A stretch of 64,000 nucleotides of DNA from Phoebastria nigripes. Taxonomy: Eukaryota > Chordata > Aves > Procellariiformes > Diomedeidae. This document shows, piece after piece, positions 11,855 to 23,785 of this stretch. The translations under genes were made by a program, and so were the position numbers. Each line of letters begins with the position of its first letter. Positions within the stretch are counted from its first letter, which is position 1. The DNA is taken from assembly GCA_035582835.1 (NCBI GenBank), contig JAYKAV010002497.1, positions 896,578 through 960,577 of the forward strand, in the 5' to 3' direction. The notes beneath the pieces were generated by a model. The model saw nothing but the letters and a program-made list of their open reading frames with translations, was not told the origin of the DNA and searched no databases.

Positions 11855-14800
11855 CTACAGTATTAAAACAATTAGTAAGTATATAGTGGTACAAGTTGTA
11901 TTTTGCACACACAGCAGATCCCCCCAGAAATTACAACAACTGAGCCACTGCATTAAAAAGAGGTGCTTATGAAAAAGAGAACAGAAAGAATAGTGTATTA
12001 TATGTCACCAATCAGCAGGCATGCACCACATGTTGCAGTAATTAGATTTTGACACTTGAATTGAGCTCTAAGAAGAATAAACATGAAAAATGCATTAAAA
12101 TTGCTCTTTAATGCAAGGCTTTTTCATGTCTGTTATTAAAACAATGTACTGTAATAGTTTATAATTCACATGTTACCTCATAATTCATGAGAAGCCATGA
12201 AACAAGGAAATAAAAAAAAAAAGGAAGATGCTTTAAAAAGATGAGGACATTTGCTTCAGGGATGCGCCCAGCCATTTTTCAGGGGCCAGAACAACACACC
12301 ATTTTTGCCCAGTGTTGCAGCTGACCTCTTAAAGGTTGGCACACCTGCACATTGCAATGCAGTCAGCTTAGTTAGCCTTCTGATTAGCCAGCATTCCTCT
12401 GCCAAATAAGACTCTGAAGTGAGCTGAAGCTGGCTTTTTGGCCAGCAACTGGCCAAACCTGCAACAGGATTTCTGAAAACTGTTGTAAGAATCTACTTGG
12501 TCTCTCTGTTTCCACCAGTCTTAGCCTGAAACCTGGTGTCAGCATGTAGAACCTTTGTTAGGTCAGTTTTTGAATATGTGTTAAAATAGAGTTGAAAAAG
12601 TGTACTGGACAGTTGACTTTTAGTTAGGTGGCAGATAGTGTTTTTTAATTCATTGCTTTGGCCTTTCAAGCATACAGACTTGAGGCAATGTGGTTGGCCA
12701 TACCAACTATCTGTAGGGTAAACTTGTGAAGGAGTAGATATCTAGATGCAAATCATGAGACAGAACAATGACCTCTCCTCCATAATCTTTCTGCACCCGC
12801 CTATTGCACCGTCCAACATTATCATGCCCATTTCTTGATTGCTCTCCAAAGAAACTCTGGAATCATTATCATTATGTATCTATTATTTTGAAATCTTTCT
12901 GGACTTCACTGACTGCTTATTTCCTGCACAGGCTCTTCTGGCCTCTCTTGGACTGACCTCATTTATCTTTGGGCTCCAGCTTACTAACACAGATGTATGA
13001 ATGTTTTGACTTTTTTATTGTACTAGGACAAAATAATTGCAGTCTAGGTTGTTTGCAGGATCCTTTTGAGTATCCAGAGGTTTCTGATCTGTATTACAGC
13101 ATAGTATGCTAAAATTTCATAGTGCTTCTTTCAGAACAAAAAATAATGTTTTTCTTGCAATCTGTCCCATACTGTTTTTTTTTTCTACCAGTGATTATAT
13201 AAGAATGAGATGATGTTAGAGGTGCAGTGTAACAAGAAGGGTTAATAGCTGGAGGGCAATGGACTGGAGCAAAAAACCACTGCAGGGTTATGACTTAATT
13301 GGGAGCAGGTGGAACGAAATTGAGCATTCCTGAGTTGTAGCACAGGGGGGATTTCCTTAGAGTTCAGAGATCAGAGCTGTCTAAATAAAGACCATTCTAA
13401 CTAGGACAAGTAACAAACCCTTTGAAATGGAAAACCGTACTTTGTTGCAGTCTCAGTTATGTGCTATGTACCTGTATAGCAGCCCTTACCAGATGCAATA
13501 GGTCTCCTTCAATCCAGTGCTTCCAGCCCCTGTTTTTCTTTTCACCTTTCTGAACACATACCAGTTTGTCACCATCCCAGGTCACTAGTGTCTGCATGAA
13601 TCAGATAATTAACTCAGATATATTAATGAGAAGTTTATGAATACGTGAAAATAAGCTCAAACAAACAATGAGAAGACACAATTACAGTTGCTTCCTACCA
13701 TTCTCCATCTTCCTCCTAAAAAAAATCCAAATCAACCATTCAAAACCTGAATGCATTCAAGATGACAACACTGTTTTGATGTGAAGCTTTTACAGTGCTT
13801 TTCTGTTATTTCCATGTATTTCTTCACATATACGAATATAAAGTGTTCATACTAACTAGTGAATTGCTCAGTGAATTGACAGATACTTGTGCAATGTGTG
13901 CAAATTGTATTTTTCTTTTCTTGCTGTTTAAAGCCATTAATAAAAAGATTATAAGGTTTCATGAGTGAAGGCCTGGGGGCTTATATCAACTAGTGCCGTG
14001 CTAACACCTTTTCTAGCTCTGCATGAAATAACAAGAGGAAGTGTATGTTAATATCATCTCATACAATAAATTTATTTATATATTTTCATACACTTTCACA
14101 AAAGACCTTTAAAGAGATATGATCATAAGCTGGACAACGTGCTCTAGCTGACCCTGCTTGAGCAGAGGGGTTGGACTAGGTGATCTCAAGAGGTCTCTTC
14201 CATCCTCAACCATTTNATGATTTGGTGTGATTCAGAGTCTATCACTAATAAACAGGGTATTGGGTATGCTGATTCTTGTCCAGGAGCAGGATGACCATAT
14301 CTGTAAGGAAAAGTTCTCTCTGCAGGCTAAATTCTCTACTCAGATATGCTAGAGTACATTCAAAGCAACTTTGTTTGAATTGTTCTAGATTTGAACCATT
14401 GTACTTTAGGGAGACATTTAACCATGTATCATAGGCGAATCCTCATCAGAGACCAGTTACAGTCAGTGGAAGTTCAGTTATTAAAAAGCTCCAAGAGTAT
14501 TGGGAGCTTAATTCATTTTCTAGTTCAGCACTGGATGATTTATTTCTCTTATGAGGGAGCTTTCTATTAATAATGAGACAAAACTCATTCCATTTCAGTT
14601 AACTTCTTTCTTATTTACGGAATTTTTAAGCTACATGCTCTTTAAATTATCCATGCCCTCTTTACATTTAAATGTTGCCTAGCAGTTTTATTACCTTCAT
14701 TTAACTTCAATGTGTTTGAGGCATTGTTTTGTTAATAAAATGACCAGAAAATTCTTTTAGAGCAGTCCAGAGAATAATGACATGACATTCTTCCTTTTTC

Positions 14801-17800
14801 CTTCTCCTCTTGTTAGAAACAAATAATATAATTTGTTTAGAAAAGAATATTAGGCAAAAGTGATTAAACCAGGTAGGGTTATAATTGTACAAGCTGTGTT
14901 TCCTTCCTTCCTTCCTTCCTTGCAAATAATTGATAATGAAGAGGAAAGTCTGCAGGTGAAATGATTTTGCACAGAAAGGCAATGGCTTTGATAGTGGTGA
15001 AGAGCACTAGAGGAGCATTAGTCCATGGATTTAAGGAGTGATGCAACTAATGAGTCCTTGGATCCTTAGTAATGCCTTCAACTGATCTAAAGAGATGTTT
15101 TAAAGCATAAACTCTGTCACAGGAATATGTCCCACCCAGTGCTCACTGGAGAAAGTGATAGAAAGAAAATTTAGAGATAGGGATATTCAGGATACTGGAA
15201 AAAATGGGTCTTATTATTTGATGGCTTGCAGTGCTGTGAATGAGAAAAATTTGGAAGAAGTCATAGGAATTACATTGCACAAAGTTAGTTTGAGAATGAA
15301 AAGTGATCCATAGAGAATAAACAACATCTTCTGTTAAATTTGTGCCACTCCAGTGAAGGATAATGTGAGTTCAAATGTAAACATGTCCTTTATGCTGCCA
15401 ATTTCCTGTGGCAATTGCCAAAACAAAACAGGTCTTATTGACAGTGAGCTTTGATCTCAGCTTCTCAGAGTTTGGCAACAAGTTCTGAAACCTTGTTTAC
15501 TGAGAAGATACTGATGGAAAAGACAGCATATGTTTGGAGAAGAGCAAGAGAGCTGAGAGCTGAGTGGAAGAATAAAACTCTGGTAGTTGGCAGAAGAGTT
15601 GATACAGGTAGATTCAGTGAATGATGACAAAGACAGGCAGGTGATGCAAGATTAGCAAGACTCTGAAGGGGACAGTCAATGGAAATTTAAGATCTACTGG
15701 CCTTTCTACCTTTGAAAATCTTGCTTAAGTATTTTAGGGGTGAGAAGAGAGTAAAACAGAAGCAGTATTGATACAGAAACATGAAGCTGAATTCAGTAAG
15801 TGAATTTAATTAGTGCTCATATGTATTTTTTTCCTCACTGACTTCCCTGATATACAGTCTTGTTTGAATGCCTTACAGGAACAGACTTATTAGCTGACTC
15901 TGTCGTAGGAAGTAGGGCATGGGCTAATACACAATATGGTGCTTGATCCAAACGTTACTTGTCCACATATCTCACTGAAAGGCGTCTGAACGTAATGCCC
16001 ACAGTTTCCTAGGGGAATTCTGAGCTCAGGTCACTCCTATAATGCTAAAGATATTAAAGCATGCACTGCTGGGCCTCCTTGCCTGTCTACCACCGCCAGT
16101 AGGCCTGCCACCCATATCAGTGGTAGCTTTGGCTCGCATTTTTTTCTTGCCCCTTCCCAAAGCTCCCTTAAGGTTAATAGGTGAGTGCAGGTTTATTTTT
16201 AACTGTTAAACTGTCCAACTGAGGTTGAGCAGGCTCGGATTAAAAATACAGTGTGAACCTAGCCATGCAGAACTGAAAACCTATACACAGAGAAAGACCT
16301 AAATTCAAAGGGATGAATTTACAATTTCATTAAGGAAGATACATATGTAAAAATACAGTTTTGCTACTTTCTAAATACATAAAGGTGTATCATAGAAAAG
16401 CTGGAAAAATCCCCTACTAGAAAAACATGTAATTAATGATTGTCCTCACGTATCTGAGTAACCATCCTGATTTGCATTTATAATAAATGCTTGTAGCAGG
16501 AAAGAAAACTGTCTCAAGATGCAAATTATTTCTGCTTTATAAAAATCCTCTGATGTCCGTAAATTTTTTTTTTTTTTTTTTCATTTATTCAGCTGATTTT
16601 TGGAACTGCTTACTCCTGGTGGTGACTGTAGTGTAAACAGATATCAGGTACCAAATTTTTACCTTTACCACTCGGTTATCCAGTCCTTTGGTATGTTCTT
16701 CAAACTCCACTCCCACAGTGAAATTCAGTTCATAGTTTCTGAAAGTACTGAGTGATTTTGTTTTAAAATTATCTCCATCTTGAATAATCTCCTTTGTTTG
16801 TTTCAAGTGTTTTGCAATCTTACGAGTTGCAAAATCAATACCTGCCAAAAAACAGAAAAGAGAGTATCACAATGAAAACTCCAATATTTGTTACCAAAAA
16901 TAAAAAACCACAGCACTTATATTTACACATAATAAAACCCCACATTTTATGTGGAACAGAGTTCCACAGATGATGCTTTTACCTGCAACATTTTGCAGAG
17001 AAAAAGATCATTTAAAATAAAAATAATCTTGTGTTTGCAAGTAGACTTCCAATTTGAGGCTCTTCCACTGATTAAAAATGTATTTATTAACAGGTTATCT
17101 GTGGGAATGTTGTGAGCAGAGCTACAACATACAACCAGTAGTGAATAGATGCTGGCATGTTAAATCACCCGAATATCCTTTTTTTTTTTGAGAATGTGAA
17201 ACAACAGGGGCTATTAAGACTGACATTGCCTTTTTGGCCTCACTCACACATGAAGCTGTGGGATGCCAGGAGTGCTATTATCATCTTACGCCTGGGAGCC
17301 ATTCCCTTTTCTAAGCATGCAGTGTAAATCTTGTAGCTCTTAGGCATATGAGGGTACTGGTATGTGTCCCGCAGGGTTACAAATGTTGGCCACCCCCAAA
17401 AGAAGGATCTCAGAATAATATTCCTTTTCAGAAAATAAGCATGTTTGTTAGAATGAATATGTAATCAAGGGGACTTTGGCATGTTACTTTTATGATGAAC
17501 CTATAGTCTGTGGGAGTATACAAGAGGTTAATTAATTAATTTAAAAATAATGAAAATTATACTAATGAATAAAAAAGGAACAGCCAAATAAAAGCCTGAC
17601 TTATCCATTATTATTAGACAGCAGACACAGAAATAAATTGTAGTTTAGATATTAAAGGGAGACAAATTCTAAGTCAAAAGTCAAAAAAGTATCAAACTAC
17701 AGCATCTGACAGTTCCTGTTTAATATACTGTCAACATTTTATGCAGTACTGATCTCCTTAACATCCTTATTTTGTTCATGATGAAGACTAACATTATAAT

Positions 17801-20800
17801 GTAAACAACTGCTTGCAACTGAATGCATTTTAAGTTACCAAAAGGAGAATATGTATTACCATGATGACAGTTTGCCCCACACAATCCACCTAATGCCAGC
17901 TGCATTACCATCTGCAATAAATATTTCTGACCAGCTGGCAGTGAATCTTATTATGGTGCTATATGCAAATGAAATAATCTCACATGCTTCTGTAAGAGAT
18001 TGAAAAATGATTTTGGTTTGTTAGCCATCCTTTAGTGGTTTCGCATGCGAGTTAATCATTGTCAGCTCAGCAATGCCACATACTAATGGAGCCCTTTTTC
18101 TTTTGGTAGATTCATTATACTACTTGTGAAGTACTAATCGAGTTGAGTAAGAGGATTGGCTTGAAAAAAATTGTGACTTTTTAACTTGGGGAATAATGTT
18201 CATGTTCAGTATTTATATTCAAGACTTCTTGGGTATATTTTATCTGCTGTGGTGGATTAAAGATACCTCTGGGTCTGATTTATAGCCAGGTAACATAAAA
18301 TTTCATTCTCGCTGAGGAAAAAAAATGTCTAGACTTCTAAAGAAATGCTATTTTTGACTAATATATTAGTCTTGTAGCTCCTGGAGAAAAATCGGTGTGT
18401 GTGTGTGTGTGTGTGTTTATTAAAGCATGGTTTTCATAACTGCATTTTGAACAATACAAGCAATAAAAATGATATATTGTTCTATTATAGTAGATTAAAA
18501 TACTTTGTAACATGTTTATGATAAAATCAAAGTTTCTGGCTTAAAGGGCAAAACTATTCTTTAATTATAGAAATGCGTATGCATTAATTAAAAGGATGGA
18601 TGAATTTTAAAAAAACAAAACCTCATTGTGCTTTGAACCTGAGCACTTTAATACTTGAAATATCAACCACATGTAAAATTGTGAGAAACAGAGCAGAAGA
18701 ATATCTTTTCACCCTTTCCATGTAATTTCTTTCCATTCTGAGAATCACCTATAGCCATATGCATCTTTGCATTGTTTTCGGGGTTGGTTTTTTTTTGCTA
18801 ATTCATTGGCAGTTTTTAATTAGTATGACTTATAGTATATATATGCCTGTATACACAAAAAATCATGATGTACTTATGAAGGGCCAGATCCAGACAACTG
18901 GTGCAAATAGCTCCTTCATCCCAATCAGTTCCTGGCATTCTTATTGGGAAAGTAGTTTGAAAATTTTATCAGAAAGTTCAGTGAGTAGGTGTCCAGTACA
19001 GTCTGCCCACGGTAGGCAATGAATCGAAGTATTTCCCAGGAAAAATACACCTATATTGCATTCCTTAGTCTAACACACTCTTCCTCTTGCTTTGTTTCAG
19101 GCTATTGAGTGGGTCAAGTTCTTTATTCTCATGAACTGTTACTATCTTTTTTTAAGCAGGCTTCCCAGTATTGGATGTCTGCAGTCCAGACCCCATTATA
19201 GGCTGAATCCACCCATTTTTCTCCCAGTTTCCACTGGGATATATAAGATCAGAAAGGAATCAAAAATCCACTTGATTTAATAATAACAAAGTAATAATTT
19301 ATCCACTGACTGAAACGGTTCTAAGGATGCCACCGAGATGCAACGAGGAACTGCTGTAGACCAGCTCATACTAGCATTTATGGTACAAAAGGAATTATAA
19401 AATTGGAAAATAGATTACTTACTTATTATAAAAGGATCAGAATATAAGGATGATAATAATTAAAGTTTAGTTTAAAGCTGATATAATTAATATTTGTATT
19501 ATGACAGTTAGACACTAAATTCTTATTGAATTTGAGTGAAAAGCACAGTTTAAATTCTTCAGTGGGTAAATTAAAATTCAAAGAAATGCATGTTATTAAC
19601 AGCTGGTATCCTTTTCCCTGACATTTCTCCTAAATTTTAAGACAAACACAAGTGAAATGTTATAGCTCAACTGAAATAAACAATACAAGAATGTCATCCA
19701 ATGATACGCTGGAAGAGAAGAAAGGAACAATAATGAGATGGCCACTACAACCAAATGAAAAGATATCACCATAATTACAAATCCTTTTGGAAAGGAAATA
19801 TGCACACAACAAGTGTTTAATTTGCAACCTAAAAAATAAGGAAGGAATAAACCTAAAAAGTAAAGAGATCTTTATCAGGATGATTATCGAAAGAGTTATC
19901 AAATATGATGAAATTTATCACTACAAAGCAAGGCAGAACTAGAGCAGGATGACCATCATGACTGGTGGTTAGAGTAACACCCCACAAAAGTAGGTCAGGT
20001 CTTGGAGCAAAGAGCTGAGACAGTACTGAAGCAGAGCCAAAGCAGAGAGAATTGGGCTAGAGGCAAGAACTGTAGGTAAGACCAGAAGCTGAGGCAGGCA
20101 GTGAGAGAAGCCTGAGGTAGAAGACGACGGCCTGGAATAGTCAATTTGTGACAACTAGGAGTTGACTTAAGTATCATCCAGACCAACAGGCCCCATGGCT
20201 CACTTGCAGTTGGCATATCTAATGTTGAAATCACATTTCAGTTTCATATAAAGTAGTAATTATTCTTTATGCATAACTGTCAAACCCCAGCACTCAAATC
20301 ACTTCAGTTAGTGTGTATCTTTCTCCTGAAATTCATAATATTGGCTTAACCATTCTTATTTTTTAAAAATGAATTTTTTTGTACCTCGCAGGTGTATGTG
20401 TATAGTATTTACAGACTTCCTTAAAGTTATTGAGCTTCCCTCCATAAATGCAAAGGCTGAAAACTATGAATAGTGAAACTTGCCTTTCTCTCTTAAAAGA
20501 GCTGAAGCTTTGAGGAAATTATAACTATTTTCAATTGTTGTTGAATAATGATGAAAGTTTATTTTTATGTGTTTATGTGTATTTATTCTCTTTCAATCTG
20601 AACAGATAAATAAATTATGGGTTAAGATCCTTTGATGAGAATAAAACTAGTAGAAAATCAGTTAAAACATCAAATTTTTCATCTCAGTTAAGGATTTTGC
20701 GGTAGTTATCCCTAAGTCAGTCACTAGTGTAGACATTGAGAATTACTTGAAAATTTTTAGATTTAATTACCTGATTGCCTTCCACATGTTAGACTCTTTT

Positions 20801-22760
20801 TCCTAACAAATACATTTTCTTAGCTTGTGGAAGATGGCTATACAGTGTACTCATTGAACCACTGAATTGTTTTTATAATCTACATCTTTACAAGCAAATA
20901 CTTTGGAATCTTAGCAAACAAGTCCTTTAGATCTCCATTAACTTGACTCAACACCTTTTGAACAAAGCATAAGAAGCCACAAGTCTGATCTCGACTTCTG
21001 ACAAAAAATGCAAGGTACTTTGACCTGAAAAAGCTCCTGTTTATCAGCATCAGTCTTACAGTGGTGTCAGCTACTGCAGAAAGGCAGAGAAATAAGAAGA
21101 GCAAATGCTGAACAGAAGATAGAAATCAATGATCACTAGATAAAAAATAATGAGATATCTGGGAATGAGAAGTGCATAGATCCAGTTGGGCCCCTGAGGG
21201 CTATCAATTGTAAGCATAAAAATAAAATACAGTTTTGATTTTTACCCCATGCTAATTTATGATTCAGAGCCAGACAGATTCCTCCGAGCTAGGTGAAATT
21301 TTCCAACTCTAATGACTACTTTTCTCGTATAAGTTTTACAGACATCATGTGTGGTAAGGAAACAACGGTCCTTTATGCCCTTCATGTGTGATGTAGTTGA
21401 GCTGGGAGAAGATTCCTGATTCTAAAGATTACACTTCTCATGTATGTATAAATCTAACTCCCATACTTTTTGCGCTTTTTGGAATGCAGCTATATTATTG
21501 CAGTGGTGGAAAGGTGATAACTGTTCTTTCAATGCCAATCCAGAGTGTACTGAAGAGATTCTTGGGAAATGTTGATGTCTTCTATTATTTCTTCTTTTCA
21601 GCAAATTAAAGATCTACATCTCTGCTAACCTAAGTAGAGGAAGGATTTCCTGCACACTGCTTGCATAATCATAATGACCNGGAGCAAAAGGTTTATGCCT
21701 TTACGAGAACAAAAATGCTTGAAAGGCAATTTATATTGAAAATAATAGGTGTAGCAAAAGATGACATTTCTCTCATAAAATTATCTCCAGTCATTATAAA
21801 AATTGAGTCTGTCAGTGTGGGGAAAAATAAATCTACAAACTAAACATAAACTTGATCTTGATATGAACTGACAAGGATATTGCTTGCATTCAGTTAACAG
21901 TGTTTTCGTATTCTAGCATCTACAAAGAGTATGCTTAATATCCTATACAATGGATACACAAACTGTAGCTATCAGGCCTCTAATGATAAAGAGGCTAACA
22001 AAGCAGTAAATGAAAGTTGCCTAAAGAGCAGAACATCTCTTTCTGCATGTACACATATATTGTTGTCATCAATGATGGTTGTAGCCAAGTGAAATTAAGC
22101 CTAGTTAACCATGTTAACATATGTTTAAGAACTCCTGTGACCTAAGTCTCCTTGCTGTGTAAGGATGACTCCCACAAACATTGTCAGAAATATCTGCCCA
22201 TTTATCTTTAAATGCTTTTAAAGGCTTTTATCACCTTTACCATGCAACTGGTACATATAATTTCTACTAGTTCAAAGCACTAATCAAGTACTAAACACTA
22301 TTGTTGCTTTAGTGATATAGAATATCCTACTCCTCTTTAACAGAGCCAACCAAGTTGTGGCTTGACTGTTACAGTAAGTATATACCAGGAATAAAAAAGA
22401 GCTTCTGTATCTGAAAGCCTGTTTTGGTTTTTTTCCCCCATCTGTATCTGTTTTTTCTTTTATCTAAATAAAGACTAACATCTTTGGCTACAAGTGTTCT
22501 CTTGCTTCTATACTTAGATCATTGTAATTATAAGTACATTAGAATTATTTGATTTTTAATGTGATTGGCAGAAACCCTTATGCCACAAGGCACATTACAG
22601 AAATAGTCTCATTAATTTTTAGAAGGATTTTACTTANAATTGAAACATTTTCTCTTTATCTCGATAAGTTAGTATTTTTTCATTTACCTAAAGCAACCAT
22701 GTAGCCATCAAAGTTTTCATTGGCTTCCATTTCCCACGTCCCATTGTAATCAGCAGGCAT
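11801..22760 (-). CDS. RBP2: RBP2, cellular retinol-binding protein II, complete (4 exons)
   Basis: Join on the minus strand: 22760-22688, 16841-16663, 13591-13490, 11854-11801. It encodes 135 residues and belongs to the FABP/CRBP intracellular lipid-binding family (ten-strand beta barrel with a helical lid). The family role is to carry all-trans-retinol and retinal in the enterocyte cytosol and to present retinol to LRAT and retinal to reductase. The blocks [40 protein letters not shown] and [12 protein letters not shown] are close to mammalian RBP2 as I know it. The family Lys (41), Arg (59) and Trp (107), counted with Met, are present. Residue 109 is His where CRBP I and mammalian CRBP II have Gln. 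The protein ends FKKKN, one residue past the mammalian FKKK. All splice sites are GT/AG and all exon phases agree. The start has a good context (CCACCATG). The neighbour on the 5' side is RBP1, the tandem paralogue. Confidence 0.97.
11855..13489 (-). other. RBP2: RBP2 intron 3
   Basis: 1.6 kb with GT/AG ends. A slightly GC-richer stretch at 12,250-12,470 carries a 66-codon minus-strand ORF that I do not recognise. Nothing else is supported. Confidence 0.9.
13490..13591 (-). CDS. RBP2: RBP2 coding exon 3
   Basis: 102 bp, acceptor ATGCAG and donor GTAAGG, residues 85-118. It reads [16 protein letters not shown] and then [16 protein letters not shown]. The WKHW motif carries His (codon CAC) where RBP1 in this window and human RBP2 have Gln. 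This exon is too short to stand out as an open reading frame and was found by reading the minus strand for the WDGDKL block. Confidence 0.97.
14120..14237 (+). mobile_element. CR1 LINE 3' end
   Basis: The plus strand reads TGGACAACGTGCTCTAGCTG, ACCCTGCTTGAGCAGAGGGG, TTGGACTAGGTGATCTCAAG and AGGTCTCTTCCATCCTCAAC, then CCATTTNATGATTTGGTGTG. This is the CR1 3' terminus with its degenerate ATTCTGTG-type end and one unresolved base at 14216. It is a typical 5'-truncated avian copy, inserted in RBP2 intron 2 antisense to the gene. Confidence 0.9.
14900..14921 (+). repeat. (TTCC)n microsatellite
   Basis: About five and a half TTCC units in RBP2 intron 2. Confidence 0.9.
16564..16581 (+). repeat. 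Poly(T) run, 18 bp
   Basis: Eighteen consecutive Ts in RBP2 intron 2, about 80 bp from the exon 2 donor; the transcript strand reads poly(A). Confidence 0.9.
16663..16841 (-). CDS. RBP2: RBP2 coding exon 2
   Basis: 179 bp, the standard size for exon 2 in CRBPs. It begins after TTGGCAG, completes codon 25 (Gly; Asp in human RBP2) and ends in frame at AAG before the donor GTAAAAATT. It encodes residues 25-84: the second lid helix ([11 protein letters not shown]), Lys41, the strands with GDNFKTK, and STFRNY with Arg59. The run of 18 Ts at 16564-16581 lies about 80 bp into the following intron. Confidence 0.97.
16842..22687 (-). other. RBP2: RBP2 intron 1
   Basis: 5.85 kb with GT/AG ends. It contains a (GT)11 microsatellite at 18395-18416 and a purine-rich low-complexity stretch at about 19,990-20,130. 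Ns occur at 21680 and 22637, the second 51 bp inside the intron. No coding exon or RNA gene is seen. Confidence 0.9.
18395..18416 (+). repeat. (GT)11 microsatellite
   Basis: Perfect GT dinucleotide array in RBP2 intron 1; likely polymorphic. Confidence 0.95.
22688..22760 (-). CDS. RBP2: RBP2 coding exon 1
   Basis: This exon holds the ATG at 22760-22758, 24 codons and the first base of a split Gly codon. It encodes the first beta strand and the start of the helical lid ([15 protein letters not shown]), which is the family signature region. The donor GTAAAT follows at 22687. The -3 base is A, and a TATA box lies 70 nt upstream, which supports this start. The next intron is 5.8 kb. Confidence 0.97.
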
Positions 22761-22829
22761 GGTGGAAAGAGCTTAAAACCAACTTCAGACCAAAAGGTGA
22801 GGCTGGAAACAGGATCTGCTAAGAGAATG

Positions 22830-22836
22830 TTTTATA
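22830..22836 (-). promoter_or_regulatory. RBP2: RBP2 TATA box
   Basis: The minus strand reads GGTTTATAAAACATT, with TATAAAA at these positions, 70 nt before the ATG. Initiation about 30 nt downstream would give a 5' UTR of roughly 45 nt. A second, poorer TTATAAAAAAAA lies at 22851-22862. A CATAAAC motif at 22864-22870 resembles a CDX-type homeobox site, which would suit an intestinal gene. That last point is inference from a short motif. Confidence 0.6.
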
Positions 22837-23008
22837 AACCTTTTCATATCTTTTTTTTATAAGGTTTATGGTTTTCCAGATAATACAGTTTAAGGGTCAG
22901 AGTGATAACAGTAGAAAACTTCGCCTTCATTAACAAAGTTCAGTTGAACAGCTGGCAGACAAGGAACACTTTCTGAAATATGTAGTAATACAGGATATGA
23001 TTTTAAAG

Positions 23009-23021
23009 TGACCTTTGTAAA
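23009..23021 (+). promoter_or_regulatory. Candidate DR1 nuclear receptor element upstream of RBP2
   Basis: TGACCTTTGTAAA, read on the minus strand as TTTACA-A-AGGTCA, is a one-base-spaced direct repeat with one perfect half-site. It contains CAAAGGTCA, the HNF4-type extended half-site. It lies about 250 bp upstream of the RBP2 ATG. Mammalian CRBP II promoters are known targets of RXR, PPAR and HNF4. A weaker GGGTCA-G-AGTGAT occurs at 22894-22906. I did not see the rat-like tandem AGGTCA array. Confidence 0.4.
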
Positions 23022-23741
23022 GAACTACTAGCTATTATGGGATACCTTTGAAATATATTGAACACAGTGGCAAATTGTACAACCCAGTTAAAGTTTCCAA
23101 GGTGAATTCTCTTTTTCAGTTCCTTTCTGTGTGTCACATTTCCCTGTGAAGCACCAGTCTTACAGAGCTGACACACCCAGAACTCCCATTTAAAATTGAT
23201 GGAAGTCTTGAATGTGCAACAAATGCAAGGCAGGGCAGAAAAGGGAATATTTCTCTTGAAAATATTTTTGTTTTGCTTTGATTTTCAAAATATCTGTATA
23301 CCAATGGCTGCACTTATACCAACTGCACTTCCATATTTTTGTTTTAATTTAACAGCAAGTTTAGCAAATATAAAGTAAATTGAAATCAATCATAATTAGT
23401 ATCAATCCTACCCTAAAAAATATTATTTAATTACTCTGAAACATAGCAGTTTGTGTTAGAAAGGTATTTTTCATCCAGCAGCATTACATTGCTGTGGAGA
23501 AAAGCACAGATTTCAGTTGTGCAAATAAGCACATCCAGAACGTGTCTGAATGGAGAATTTGAATGTGCAGTAGAACTTTATCAGGATTTAAAGTAAGCAC
23601 TAAAAGCAAATTAATATAAGTTAAGATTTTAAATTCTTTGGCTTTAGTTAGTCAAGATAACTCACAGATGGCTCTACAAATAGAATAATTCAAGTAATCA
23701 GGAGTCCAAAACTCCTTGGTTTTTTGGTTTTCTTTCTCTCT

Positions 23742-23743
<2 letters not shown>

Positions 23744-23782
<39 letters not shown>
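23744..23782 (+). repeat. Poly(T) run, 39 bp
   Basis: Thirty-nine Ts with no interruption, preceded by a pyrimidine-rich stretch. On the minus strand it could be the poly(A) tail of a retroposed sequence lying at higher coordinates, but no recognisable source and no target-site duplication were seen. The lysine-rich minus-strand ORF over it is an artefact. Confidence 0.85.

Positions 23783-23785
<3 letters not shown>

Larger units (their letters stand above)
13592..16662 (-). other. RBP2: RBP2 intron 2
   Basis: 3.07 kb with GT/AG ends. It holds the CR1 copy at 14120-14237 and a (TTCC)5 microsatellite at 14900-14921. No further exon or RNA gene is recognised. Confidence 0.9.
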
